The notes: a model not told the origin generated them from the sequence alone. A DNA stretch of 13,994 bases from an uncultured Clostridia bacterium (GCA_937915565.1 CALDMH010000175.1:1-13994), one strand, 5' to 3'. Shown: positions 1 to 5,685, counted from the first letter of the stretch. Made by a program: numbers and translations.

Positions 1-46
1 AAATAAGCCCCTCGAAATATAAGCTCCTCGCGCTCGATAAATAAGC
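1..46 (-). repeat. Degenerate short tandem array after the spoIIR stop codon
   Basis: On the minus strand the sequence after the TGA of spoIIR repeats a core of GAGCTTATTTATCGAG, GAGCTTATATTTCGAG, then GGGCTTATTT. This gives two full units and a partial one, about 18-22 bp each, running to the window edge. No hairpin with a U-tract is visible here, so any terminator for spoIIR lies outside the window. The same kind of array follows several other genes in the window. Confidence 0.6.
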
Positions 47-613
47 TCAATAAATCGATTCGGAGAAATTTTCGCCGAGAAACGCCTGCGTTCTTTTCTT
101 TTTCCATTCGGCTATTATCTCTGCTATCTTCGAGCGATACTTAACGTTTTCGCCCGACGTAAAACAGAGTGGCGGATATACGACGCACCACCAGTTGTCG
201 CCTTCCGCTTTTCCGAGTTCCACGATAACTGCGTCGTAATAACCGCTATCCAAAGTAAGTTCGCCGTACACTCTCGTAGGAAATTTTTCGTTCCTTATCT
301 TAACGGAGGAAGAATACCCGTATCCGTTTGATTTAAGTATGCCGTCGATTCTCTTTTCGAGAATTTCCTTTTGTTGCGTTATTACGTCCGCAGCCTCGTC
401 TTTACTATGACAATTAGCAAGATACGGGGTTAAATAAGGAACTACGTCGTCTCTTATTTTATATTTGACGCTTTGGTCGTATTCGCTGTTGGAATTTGCG
501 CGGATATGTATCCGCAAATATTCCGTCTTTTCCTGTCGACTGCTGCCCGTTCCGCACGCTATTGTCATTAGTATTATGATTAGTAATTCCAAAGTTATGC
601 AAATTTTTTTCAT
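47..613 (-). CDS. spoIIR: Stage II sporulation protein R (SpoIIR)
   Basis: SpoIIR is the forespore-made signal protein that crosses into the intermembrane space and triggers processing of pro-sigma-E by SpoIIGA in the mother cell. The 188-aa product has a hydrophobic N-terminus (about residues 4-20). It then carries the family signatures LRIHIRANSNSEYDQ and a near-invariant C-terminal block, DNWWCVVYPPLCF at about 138-150. It is somewhat shorter than B. subtilis SpoIIR. The N-terminal segment ends in MTIACGTG, a weak lipobox-like motif, so lipoprotein anchoring is possible but unproven. The ATG at 613 has only a distant ribosome site (AAGGA, 14 nt away), but the signal segment directly follows and no better in-frame start exists. 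A sigma-F-like promoter lies about 95 bp upstream, fitting the known forespore expression of the gene. Identification is very firm. Confidence 0.95.
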   Translation of the reverse strand: MKKICITLELLIIILMTIACGTGSSRQEKTEYLRIHIRANSNSEYDQSVKYKIRDDVVPYLTPYLANCHSKDEAADVITQQKEILEKRIDGILKSNGYGYSSSVKIRNEKFPTRVYGELTLDSGYYDAVIVELGKAEGDNWWCVVYPPLCFTSGENVKYRSKIAEIIAEWKKKRTQAFLGENFSESIY

Positions 614-708
614 AATGATTTTAACCGTCCTTTTTCACTTTTCGCGTTTTCGTTTTTCATTTTTGCGCGCCGGAACTTTACGTATAATTTTCTTCCGCGC
701 GGCAAACC

Positions 709-738
709 GATTATTGCCTATTGCACTCCTTTTTATAC
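709..738 (-). promoter_or_regulatory. Sigma-F-type forespore promoter for spoIIR
   Basis: Reading the minus strand, GTATA (738-734) is followed after exactly 15 nt by GGCAATAATC (718-709). The published sigma-F consensus is roughly GYWTA, 15 nt, GGNRANANTW. All fixed positions match except the last base. The predicted start is near 702, giving a 5' leader of about 90 nt. SpoIIR is a known sigma-F target, so promoter and gene support each other. Confidence 0.6.
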
Positions 739-782
739 GTTTATCTTTTCGTTTATCAAAAAAAACGGGCAGAAAGTTTCAG

Positions 783-859
783 AAAAAAAGGGGCGGCGTT
801 TGAAAGTTTTTGAAGAACGACGAATAGGGCGGCGTTCGGAAAAATCCGAACGCCGCCCC
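783..859 (-). terminator. GC-rich terminator region after ispE with two competing 3' arms
   Basis: The minus-strand transcript leaving ispE meets a 14-bp perfect stem (arms 858-845 and 840-827, loop of four U) that has no U-tract after it. About 26 nt further on is a second copy of the 3' arm (801-790, CGCCGCCCC) followed directly by seven U (789-783). The same 5' arm can therefore pair with either the near arm or the distal arm. Only the distal pairing makes a canonical intrinsic terminator. The hairpin is evident from the sequence; a switching role is inference. Confidence 0.7.
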
Positions 860-875
860 ACGCTACGATAAAAAA

Positions 876-1790
876 CTATTCAAATAAACCGAAAAATTTC
901 TTTTTCTTGCCGTTTTTACTGCCGAAAACGGCCACGTCGGGGTTTATCGAGCGCGCGTATTCGCAATCGAGCCCCTTTCTTTTCAATTTATCGACCGCCC
1001 AACGGCACAATTCCTCGCTTTCAAACAATGCGAAAACCGTTGAACCGCTGCCGGACATACCGCACGCGGCGGGCGATAAAGAGCGGACTTCTTCAAGATT
1101 TCTCTTCACCTCTCCGTTTAAAGAAACGGCGGGCAGATACAAAGCGTTTCCGACGCATTTGCCGAGAGCTTTCACGTCGTCGTTTATCACGGCGTTCACC
1201 GCAAGGGCGTTATCGGAAATCAAACCGTCGAACCCCTCGTCGAATTTCTTATAACACGCGGCGGTGTCAACTCCCTCTTCGGCGTAAACCAACACGAAAT
1301 AAAGCGTCGTTTCGGAATCGATTTTTTTAACCCTTTCCCCTCTTCCCGAAATAATCGCATATCCGCCGCTCGTCATATAACCGGTGTCGCTGCCGAGCAT
1401 ATCCGCAAGCGGCTTCACGTCGCACTCGATTTTATAATGCTTTTTCATCGCGTTCAAAACGCCCGCCGCGTCCGCCGAACTGCCGCCAAGCCCTCCGCCG
1501 AACGGAATTCTTTTAACGATTTTCACGTCCGCTCCGCCCGTTTTATAGGTTTCCGAAAAAAGTTTCGCCGCCTTATAAGCGTTATTCTTTTCCTGCGGAA
1601 CGCTTTCGATTAAACTGCCCGCTTCACGCATTTCGACGATGATTTTATCGTCACGCCGCGAAGAAACGCTGACCGTATCGTAAATATCGACGGTTGTGAC
1701 AAAACTTTCAATATCGTGAAAGCCACCGTTCACTCCCGTTATATTAAGCGTGAGATTAACTTTTGCGTATGCCTTAACACTCGTTTTCAT
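876..1790 (-). CDS. ispE: 4-diphosphocytidyl-2-C-methyl-D-erythritol kinase (IspE)
   Basis: IspE is the cytosolic GHMP kinase that phosphorylates the 2-hydroxyl of CDP-methylerythritol using ATP, in the MEP route to isoprenoid precursors. The 304-aa product opens with AYAKVNLTLNITG, whose Lys10 and Asn12 are active-site positions. It carries the ATP-binding GHMP loop at about 95-110 (IPFGGGLGGSSADAAG), the catalytic Asp at about 135 in LGSDTGYMTSGG, and the C-terminal glycine motif GMSGSGSTVFALF. It ends in a lysine-rich tail (GKKKKFFGLFE) that seems longer than usual. The ATG at 1790 has GAAGGA just upstream. It sits between a SipL-like spore gene and spoIIR, an arrangement familiar from clostridia. 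The hairpin array upstream and the strong terminator downstream are separate entries. Identification is firm. Confidence 0.95.
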   Translation of the reverse strand: MKTSVKAYAKVNLTLNITGVNGGFHDIESFVTTVDIYDTVSVSSRRDDKIIVEMREAGSLIESVPQEKNNAYKAAKLFSETYKTGGADVKIVKRIPFGGGLGGSSADAAGVLNAMKKHYKIECDVKPLADMLGSDTGYMTSGGYAIISGRGERVKKIDSETTLYFVLVYAEEGVDTAACYKKFDEGFDGLISDNALAVNAVINDDVKALGKCVGNALYLPAVSLNGEVKRNLEEVRSLSPAACGMSGSGSTVFALFESEELCRWAVDKLKRKGLDCEYARSINPDVAVFGSKNGKKKKFFGLFE

Positions 1791-1802
1791 TTTTCCTTCG
1801 TG

Positions 1803-1890
1803 CCGCCGTGATTGCGGCGGTTAATTCCGCTAAAAGTGCGGAGGTTATTCCGCTGAAAACACAGCGGTTATTTCCGCCAAAATGCGGCGG
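1803..1890 (-). repeat. Four tandem mini-hairpins between the sipL-like gene and ispE
   Basis: Four GC-rich inverted repeats follow one another at a 23-24 bp period: 1803-1820, 1826-1842, 1850-1867 and 1874-1890. The arms are CCGCCG/CGGCGG, TCCGC/GCGGA, CCGCTG/CAGCGG and CCGCC/GGCGG, with loops of 6-7 nt. They are joined by TTAAT- or TTATT-like linkers. Arms that differ between units still pair, so changes are compensatory. The last hairpin ends about 12 nt before the ispE start and next to its ribosome site. No U-tract follows any of them, so they do not look like terminators. Confidence 0.75.
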
Positions 1891-1954
1891 TTAAATTTTT
1901 TGCCTGTAAATTATGATAACCACACGATTAAATCTTCTGCCTGTAAATCACGAT
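1891..1954 (-). repeat. Duplicated 3' end of the sipL-like gene
   Basis: The last 27 bp of the gene, stop codon included (1928-1954), recur 37 bp further along at 1891-1917 with 23 of 27 bases identical. All four differences are C in the gene copy and T in the outer copy on the plus strand. The extra copy still reads IYRQKI and stop, but it lies beyond the real stop. Confidence 0.75.
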
Positions 1955-3397
1955 TCTTTCGTCGCCGCGAAGAGGGAATTCCAGCCCCTCGTTGCATTTC
2001 AGAATTTCGTTCTCGTCAACCTTCAGTTGTTTGGAAATATCCCAAAGCGTGTCGCCTTTTTTAGGAACGAAAACGCTGAGCGCGCACTCGTCGGCTTTTC
2101 TCACGCCAACCTCGTTCACGCTATCTATTACCGTGATTTTTTTAACGATAATCGACTTATAGACGGCTTTTGCCGTGCAGTTGAAGTAAATCGAGCCGTC
2201 CTTTACGGTGGCGTCGAAATCGGTTAAATCGAGTTTCAACCCCACGATTTCGCCCTCGCCCGTAATATCTACGGAAAACGGCATTTCGGCGTTTACGCTG
2301 CTCGTTCCGTTATCGGCGTTCCTGAACACGACGTCCGCGCGGATTATTCCGTTCACGGTTAAACCGTTTGCGTTTTTAGCCGTTCCGAGAACGGTTATGC
2401 GTTCGCCGAACGACGCAACGACCTTTCCGCCTTCGGGAACGTCGCCCGAAGCCGCGCCGTAGAACGTTTCGCTTGCGGAATTTTGCCCCGCAAAAAGCGT
2501 AACCGGCACTTCGCTCCTCGAAATTTCAAGTTCGCTGGTTATAGAATACACGTCGTCCGCAACGGTAACCGCCGTCGTTTCGACGGATTCGCCCGAAAAA
2601 GCAAGCGTTATTTCCGCGCTGACCGTGCTTTTACCCTTGGCTTCGTCACTGAAAACCTTGAAAGAAACCCTGATTGGCTCGCACTCGCCTTTCGCGCGCA
2701 TATCGGGAAGCGAACCTGCGTTTTCCAGCTCGAACCTGAACGGAATGGTACGCTTTTCTTTTAATATATCATTATTGTCGGAAAAAGGCAAGGTCTTTAA
2801 AAGCAAATTGACTTCGCCCTCGAAAATTATGCACGAAACCCCGCTCGTAACGCTTTTGAGGCACGACGTTGCGCCGTAACACAAAACCTCTTTTATGCCG
2901 TAACCGACGTCGAATTCGTCGGTAATCACGAAAGTATCGGTGGTTACGCCGGAAGGCGAATCGAACTCCTCCGTTCTCGCCCTGACTTTTAAATTATCCC
3001 CGCCTATAAGCGCGTTATCCTCGGTTTTTTTCATTCCCTCGGCGCAAACCTTAACGGCGCATTTGGCAACGTAACCCTCTTGCGAGGAGACTGCTCTCGC
3101 GTCCTCCGCAAAGGCTCTCACCCTTGCGCTTGCAAACGGAATTTCGCTCGTAAGTTCGGTGGAAAATTCGGTTTTTTTGAAGCCGTCCTCCGCAAGGTAA
3201 ATAAAGCAGAACGCAACCTTGATTTTCGCAATGGTAGTCGCGTCCTTGTTTTCCGTTCCGACGATAAACGCCGTGGCGGATAAAGATATAGGTTTTTTAA
3301 CGTCCTCCGCGGTTGAAATCGCGCTTTCCGCGCTGTGTTTCACCTCAAAATACGCCGTTTCGCTGCCGCATACTTTTCCGTACTCCGGCTTTATCAT
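1928..3397 (-). CDS. sipL: SipL-like spore coat morphogenetic protein (SPOCS/DUF3794 plus LysM)
   Basis: This protein is likely made in the mother cell. In Clostridioides difficile, SipL binds the SpoIVA coat basement layer through its LysM domain. The 489-aa product has repeated beta-rich SPOCS/DUF3794-type segments: roughly residues 35-125, 150-280 and 320-435, boundaries approximate. A C-terminal LysM follows at about 440-488 (VPKKGDTLWDISKQLKVDE and NEILKCNEGL). Length and order match the SipL family. An upstream ATG at 3472 would add 25 residues, but the ATG at 3397 is preferred because GGGAGG lies 9 nt before it and the added segment is not domain-like. A CATACATT at 3468-3461 resembles a sigma-E -10, but its -35 is poor. 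The ispE gene follows. The family is firm; the sipL name rests on domain layout. Confidence 0.85.
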   Translation of the reverse strand: MIKPEYGKVCGSETAYFEVKHSAESAISTAEDVKKPISLSATAFIVGTENKDATTIAKIKVAFCFIYLAEDGFKKTEFSTELTSEIPFASARVRAFAEDARAVSSQEGYVAKCAVKVCAEGMKKTEDNALIGGDNLKVRARTEEFDSPSGVTTDTFVITDEFDVGYGIKEVLCYGATSCLKSVTSGVSCIIFEGEVNLLLKTLPFSDNNDILKEKRTIPFRFELENAGSLPDMRAKGECEPIRVSFKVFSDEAKGKSTVSAEITLAFSGESVETTAVTVADDVYSITSELEISRSEVPVTLFAGQNSASETFYGAASGDVPEGGKVVASFGERITVLGTAKNANGLTVNGIIRADVVFRNADNGTSSVNAEMPFSVDITGEGEIVGLKLDLTDFDATVKDGSIYFNCTAKAVYKSIIVKKITVIDSVNEVGVRKADECALSVFVPKKGDTLWDISKQLKVDENEILKCNEGLEFPLRGDERIVIYRQKI

Positions 3398-3501
3398 AAT
3401 ATTATACCTCCCGCAAGCAATCTTTGCTATATTTCGATATAATATACGCCGAAAAAAATCAATGTATGACAAATCTTTATTTAATCCGTATTTAATCCGT
3501 G

Positions 3502-3667
3502 GCTTTTTAATGCAGTCGACAATAATTTTAACGTAGCCGACAGTAGTTTTAGTGCGGCAGGCAAAATTTTAATGCACCCTGCAATAATTTTAATGCGGTA
3601 GACGGAATTTTAATAAGGCAGACAAAAATTTTAATGCAACTTAAAATAATTCTAATGCGGCGGGCAA
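3502..3667. repeat. Eight-unit tandem array with 20-21 bp period
   Basis: Eight consecutive degenerate copies cover 166 bp. Unit lengths are 21, 21, 20, 21, 20, 21, 21 and 21. The plus-strand consensus is close to WAATTTTAATGCGGCAGACA, with a constant AT-rich half and a more variable GC half. Two shorter units (ATTTAATCCGT) continue at 3478-3500. The array sits between the terminator at 3683 and the sipL-like gene. It contains no gene, and there is no spacer-repeat pattern of the CRISPR kind. Confidence 0.85.
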
Positions 3668-3682
3668 AAAACCGTAATACTC

Positions 3683-3719
3683 AAAAAGCAGTTCGCGAAC
3701 TCTTCGCAAACTGCCTTTT
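3683..3719 (-). terminator. Intrinsic terminator
   Basis: In the minus-strand RNA a 12-bp stem (3714-3703 with 3699-3688, a single U-G wobble, 3-nt loop) is followed at once by five U (3687-3683). It would end transcription arriving from the promoters at 3833-3871 and from the upstream membrane/hypothetical genes. It separates them from the sipL-like gene. Confidence 0.8.
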
Positions 3720-3826
3720 GAAAAATATATGATAAGGGGGAAAATGATGAGCTATATTAGCTGTCAATCGCTATCTGCTGTGGGTTTCGCTCTCCGCGCT
3801 TTCGCACAAGCCCTTCGTCAATTGAC
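3683..3826 (-). ncRNA. Predicted orphan small RNA of about 145 nt
   Basis: Two overlapping sigma-A promoters fire leftwards at 3833-3871, and a strong terminator ends at 3683, leaving a transcript with no plausible minus-strand coding frame or ribosome site. The RNA would begin near GTCAATTGAC, a 10-bp palindrome. TGTCAAT near its start can pair with ATTGACA about 55 nt later, enclosing GC-rich short hairpins. It does not match 6S, SRP, tmRNA or RNase P features that I recognise. It is fully complementary to the plus-strand small ORF at 3744-3836 and its ribosome site. Alternatively the segment is a MITE-like repeat. Confidence 0.4.
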
Positions 3827-3836
3827 AATCACATAA
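3744..3836 (+). CDS. Possible 29-30 residue peptide, opposite strand to all other genes
   Basis: On the plus strand AAGGGGG precedes two adjacent ATG codons, 3 nt before the first (3744) and 6 nt before the second (3747). The frame runs 30 codons to a TAA at 3836. The peptide starts MMSYISCQSLSAVGFALRAF and ends ALRQLTIT, so it is mildly hydrophobic with two or three arginines and no clear transmembrane helix. No convincing plus-strand promoter was found. The ORF coincides with the structured segment read as a small RNA on the other strand, and with its TGTCAAT/ATTGACA inverted ends. It could be a real small protein, a MITE-carried ORF, or chance. Confidence 0.3.
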   Translation: MMSYISCQSLSAVGFALRAFAQALRQLTIT

Positions 3837-3871
3837 TACATCATAATAACAAAGTTGTAAATAAAAATCAA
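3833..3871 (-). promoter_or_regulatory. Two overlapping sigma-A promoters
   Basis: On the minus strand TTGATT (3871-3866), 17 nt, TATTAT (3848-3843) forms one promoter. TTTACA (3861-3856), 17 nt, TATTAT (3838-3833) forms a second, shifted by 10 bp. Both have ideal spacing and -10 boxes one base from consensus. They point at the predicted small RNA, not at a protein gene. Confidence 0.6.
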
Positions 3872-3885
3872 TTTATTTTTTATTT

Positions 3886-3970
3886 TGTGTCTTATTTTGT
3901 AACTTATGTGTCTTATTTTGTATTTATTTGCCGTTTCGGCTCAATTTTTGCCGTAGCCACCCAAATTTTG
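3886..3970. repeat. Degenerate direct repeats after the 124-aa gene
   Basis: TGTGTCTTATTTTGTA occurs identically at 3886-3901 and 3907-3922 (21-bp period). It is followed by two 20-bp units at 3931-3950 and 3951-3970, of the form CCGT...CAATTTTTG and CCGT...AAATTTTG. This is another post-stop array, again with a period near 20-21 bp. Confidence 0.6.
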
Positions 3971-3992
3971 TCGCAAAAGAAACCCATTCGTT

Positions 3993-4367
3993 TTATTTTA
4001 AACCCTGAATATAATTATTGTATATAATTCCGGTTTTTTTATAACGGCAATCCATAAAAACCGTTTCTTTTTCGCCCGTGTGCAATTCCGCTTCGATAAA
4101 TATTCCGCGCGGCGTTGAAAGCAACGTGAAAATCCCGTCCGCAAAAAGAGATTCAAATTGCGAATGCGCGCTTGCCGCAGCGCAATTTAACAAAACCACG
4201 TCAGCCCCCGCAAGCGCAGCGGAATATCCGATTGATTTTTGAATGTATTTGTGATGCGGATTTTCGCACGCGACGACAAAAAGCGGCGAAACGTCCGTTA
4301 TGAAACTTTTATTTACGATTTCCACTACGAATTCGTTTAAATTTTCTACGCTGTTAATTTCTCGCAC
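3993..4367 (-). CDS. Hypothetical protein, 124 aa
   Basis: I do not recognise this protein. It is cytoplasmic in appearance, with no signal or membrane segment. The core has alternating strand/helix character: SPLFVVACENP, then SIGYSAALAGADVVLLNC, then DGIFTLLSTPRGIFIEAEL. The central GYSAALAGADVVLL and the later GIFTLLSTPRGIFIEAEL are faintly reminiscent of a phosphohexomutase N-terminal fold, but the catalytic serine motif is absent, so this is only a hint. There are four cysteines and two adjacent histidines (NPHHK). The start is a GTG at 4367 with AGGAG 7 nt upstream. Nearby ATG codons are out of frame. It may share a transcript with the membrane protein and PHP genes upstream. Confidence 0.65.
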   Translation of the reverse strand: MREINSVENLNEFVVEIVNKSFITDVSPLFVVACENPHHKYIQKSIGYSAALAGADVVLLNCAAASAHSQFESLFADGIFTLLSTPRGIFIEAELHTGEKETVFMDCRYKKTGIIYNNYIQGLK

Positions 4368-4390
4368 GACATATCTCCTTTTACATTATA

Positions 4391-4529
4391 TGCCGTTGCC
4401 GTAGTCTTGGGTTAGTTTGTATGCCGTGACTTTGGTTTAATTTATATGTCTTTTCCGTAGTCTTGCGTTAGTTTTGCCGTAGCCGTGATTTTGGCTTAAT
4501 TGATTGCCGTGAACGTAATTTCGGGTTAG
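4391..4529 (-). repeat. Five-unit array beginning at the stop of the membrane-protein gene
   Basis: Five degenerate units of the form YTAAVCCAARAYYACGGC recur on the minus strand. Their TAA triplets are at 4526, 4496, 4468, 4437 and 4412 (spacings 30, 28, 31, 25). The first TAA is the actual stop codon of the upstream gene. The array fills nearly all of the space to the next gene. Two alternating subtypes are visible (CTAACCCAAGACTACGG and TTAAACCAAAGTCACGG). Confidence 0.75.
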
Positions 4530-4960
4530 TCCGCCCCGCCTTCCTTTTCTCCGTCGGCAACATCATCAACACTTCCGCTGCTTTCTTTCTCTCCGTCGGC
4601 AGCAGTATCACCGCTCCCGCCGCTTTCTTTCTCTCCGTCGGCAGCAGTATCAACACTCCCGACGCTTTCTTTTTTCGCACGCTTTTTGTAAAGAACCAGC
4701 CCCGCAACGATATGCCCGACGCATATAACGCTTCCGCCGACGATAAGCGCAATTCCCCATAAACTCTTTTCGAGCATAATCGCTCCGCCGATTATGAGCG
4801 CGGCAGAACCGAGGGGTATGATAAAAGCAATGATAATCGCAAACACTTTCACTAACTTGTTTTTCGGCTTATCGGGAACTATAAATAATATCAGTTCCGT
4901 ATATAATTCCAATAGAATCTCGCCGAAAAATTCGCCGAGAAATTCCAGAACGTCGTCCAT
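4526..4960 (-). CDS. Small membrane protein with acidic C-terminal tandem repeat
   Basis: Function unknown. The 144-aa product has an amphipathic N-terminus (residues 1-30). Two hydrophobic helices follow, at about 37-63 (VFAIIIAFIIPLGSAALIIG) and 68-91 (LWGIALIVGGSVICVGHIV). A short basic stretch (KKRAKK) comes next. The tail is three copies of a 14-residue unit (KES-GS-DTAADGE), very rich in Glu, Asp, Gly and Ser. The basic patch suggests the tail faces the cytoplasm. GAGGAG lies upstream of the ATG at 4960. The gene begins 32 nt after the PHP gene stops, consistent with co-transcription. An alternative frame over the repeats is a shadow. Confidence 0.75.
   Translation of the reverse strand: MDDVLEFLGEFFGEILLELYTELILFIVPDKPKNKLVKVFAIIIAFIIPLGSAALIIGGAIMLEKSLWGIALIVGGSVICVGHIVAGLVLYKKRAKKESVGSVDTAADGEKESGGSGDTAADGEKESSGSVDDVADGEKEGGAD
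4541..4666. repeat. Three 42-bp in-frame tandem repeats
   Basis: CCGTCGGC recurs at 4551, 4593 and 4635, an exact 42-bp period. The two right-hand copies are nearly identical over the whole unit and the left one is more diverged. They encode the acidic 14-residue repeat of the membrane protein. Recent expansion by slippage is the likely origin, so copy number may differ between strains. Confidence 0.85.
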
Positions 4961-4992
4961 TTTTTGCTTTACTCCTCGTCCTTATCGTCCGT

Positions 4993-5685
4993 TTAATCTC
5001 CGAAAACCGTATGCCTGCGCTTTTTAAGCTCTTCGACAAGTTCTTTTTCGTTTTTAACCGAATTTGCGAGATATGCGCCCGCGCTATTGCAGTCCTGAGG
5101 CTCGTGAAAATCGCTTCCGGCAGTCGTTATAAGCCCGTTTTCTTCGGCGTAAACGAAGGCTTTATCGTTGTGGCTTTGCTGACGCGGATTGCCGTTTATA
5201 ACCTCTGCAAAATCGAGATATTCGGGTTGACGATAAGTGATAATATCCCTGAAAGGGTGAGCCTGACCGAATAAATAGCCTCTTTCCTTACAATAACCGC
5301 GGACGTATCCGACGTCTTTTTTTAAAAGAAACTCTCCGTCCTTCAAAAGTTCGTCCGCCGTTGCGCCGTAAATCAAAAATTCGGCGTTTGCGGCTTCGGG
5401 ATTATAATAAGACGTCATATCCGGCATAAATTCCATACCGAAAAAGACGTCTATCCCGAATTTTCCGCACTCGTTTTTCAGAATTTCGTAATGATTGCGG
5501 AAATTGTCGTTATATTCCGCAAAGTATTTAAAGCCGAGAATTTCACGTAAAGCCGAATTATAATGGCTCGTATAGATAATTCCGTTATAGCCGTTTTCCT
5601 TGTATAATTCCGCTATGGTTTTTTCGTCTGTCATTGCGCACGGCGAAGTACCCTTCACGTGCAAGTGCATTTCGATTTTATACAT
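4993..5685 (-). CDS. PHP-domain metal-dependent phosphoesterase
   Basis: This is a polymerase-and-histidinol-phosphatase family hydrolase that binds a cluster of divalent metals and cleaves phosphoester bonds. Substrate is not predictable here. The 230-aa protein shows the motifs in order: EMHLH with His7 and His9, TSHY with His41, GMEF with Glu85, QAHPFR with His143, INGNP at 163-167, and GSDFHE with Asp192 and His194. It is a stand-alone domain with no polymerase or tRNA/RNA module. The ATG at 5685 fits the family because the first metal motif follows at once, but no Shine-Dalgarno sequence precedes it. A repeated 19-bp element lies 26 nt upstream. The membrane-protein gene follows closely. 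Confidence 0.9.
   Translation of the reverse strand: MYKIEMHLHVKGTSPCAMTDEKTIAELYKENGYNGIIYTSHYNSALREILGFKYFAEYNDNFRNHYEILKNECGKFGIDVFFGMEFMPDMTSYYNPEAANAEFLIYGATADELLKDGEFLLKKDVGYVRGYCKERGYLFGQAHPFRDIITYRQPEYLDFAEVINGNPRQQSHNDKAFVYAEENGLITTAGSDFHEPQDCNSAGAYLANSVKNEKELVEELKKRRHTVFGD

Noticed and set aside
465..803. Plus-strand frame of 112 codons over the spoIIR start and the gap before it
   Set aside because: It is antisense to spoIIR, has no ribosome site, and its composition follows the AT-rich gap. No domain is seen.
3461..3468. Sigma-E or sigma-K promoter before the sipL-like gene
   Set aside because: The -10-like CATACATT is good, but no matching -35 was found at the right distance. 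Kept only as a remark in the gene entry.
3398..3472. 25-residue N-terminal extension of the sipL-like protein
   Set aside because: GGGAGG sits right before the ATG at 3397, and the extension has no ribosome site and looks like translated non-coding DNA.
3502..3667. CRISPR array
   Set aside because: Units are contiguous, 20-21 bp long and degenerate throughout. There are no constant repeats with unique spacers and no cas genes nearby.
3740..3840. tRNA, 6S or SRP RNA
   Set aside because: No cloverleaf, TPsiC arm, 6S bulge or SRP GNAR tetraloop arrangement could be built from the segment.
4468..4752. 94-codon minus-strand frame with repeated RKKAAGA-like units
   Set aside because: It is a shifted reading of the 42-bp repeats of the membrane protein; the other frame has real membrane helices and a ribosome site.
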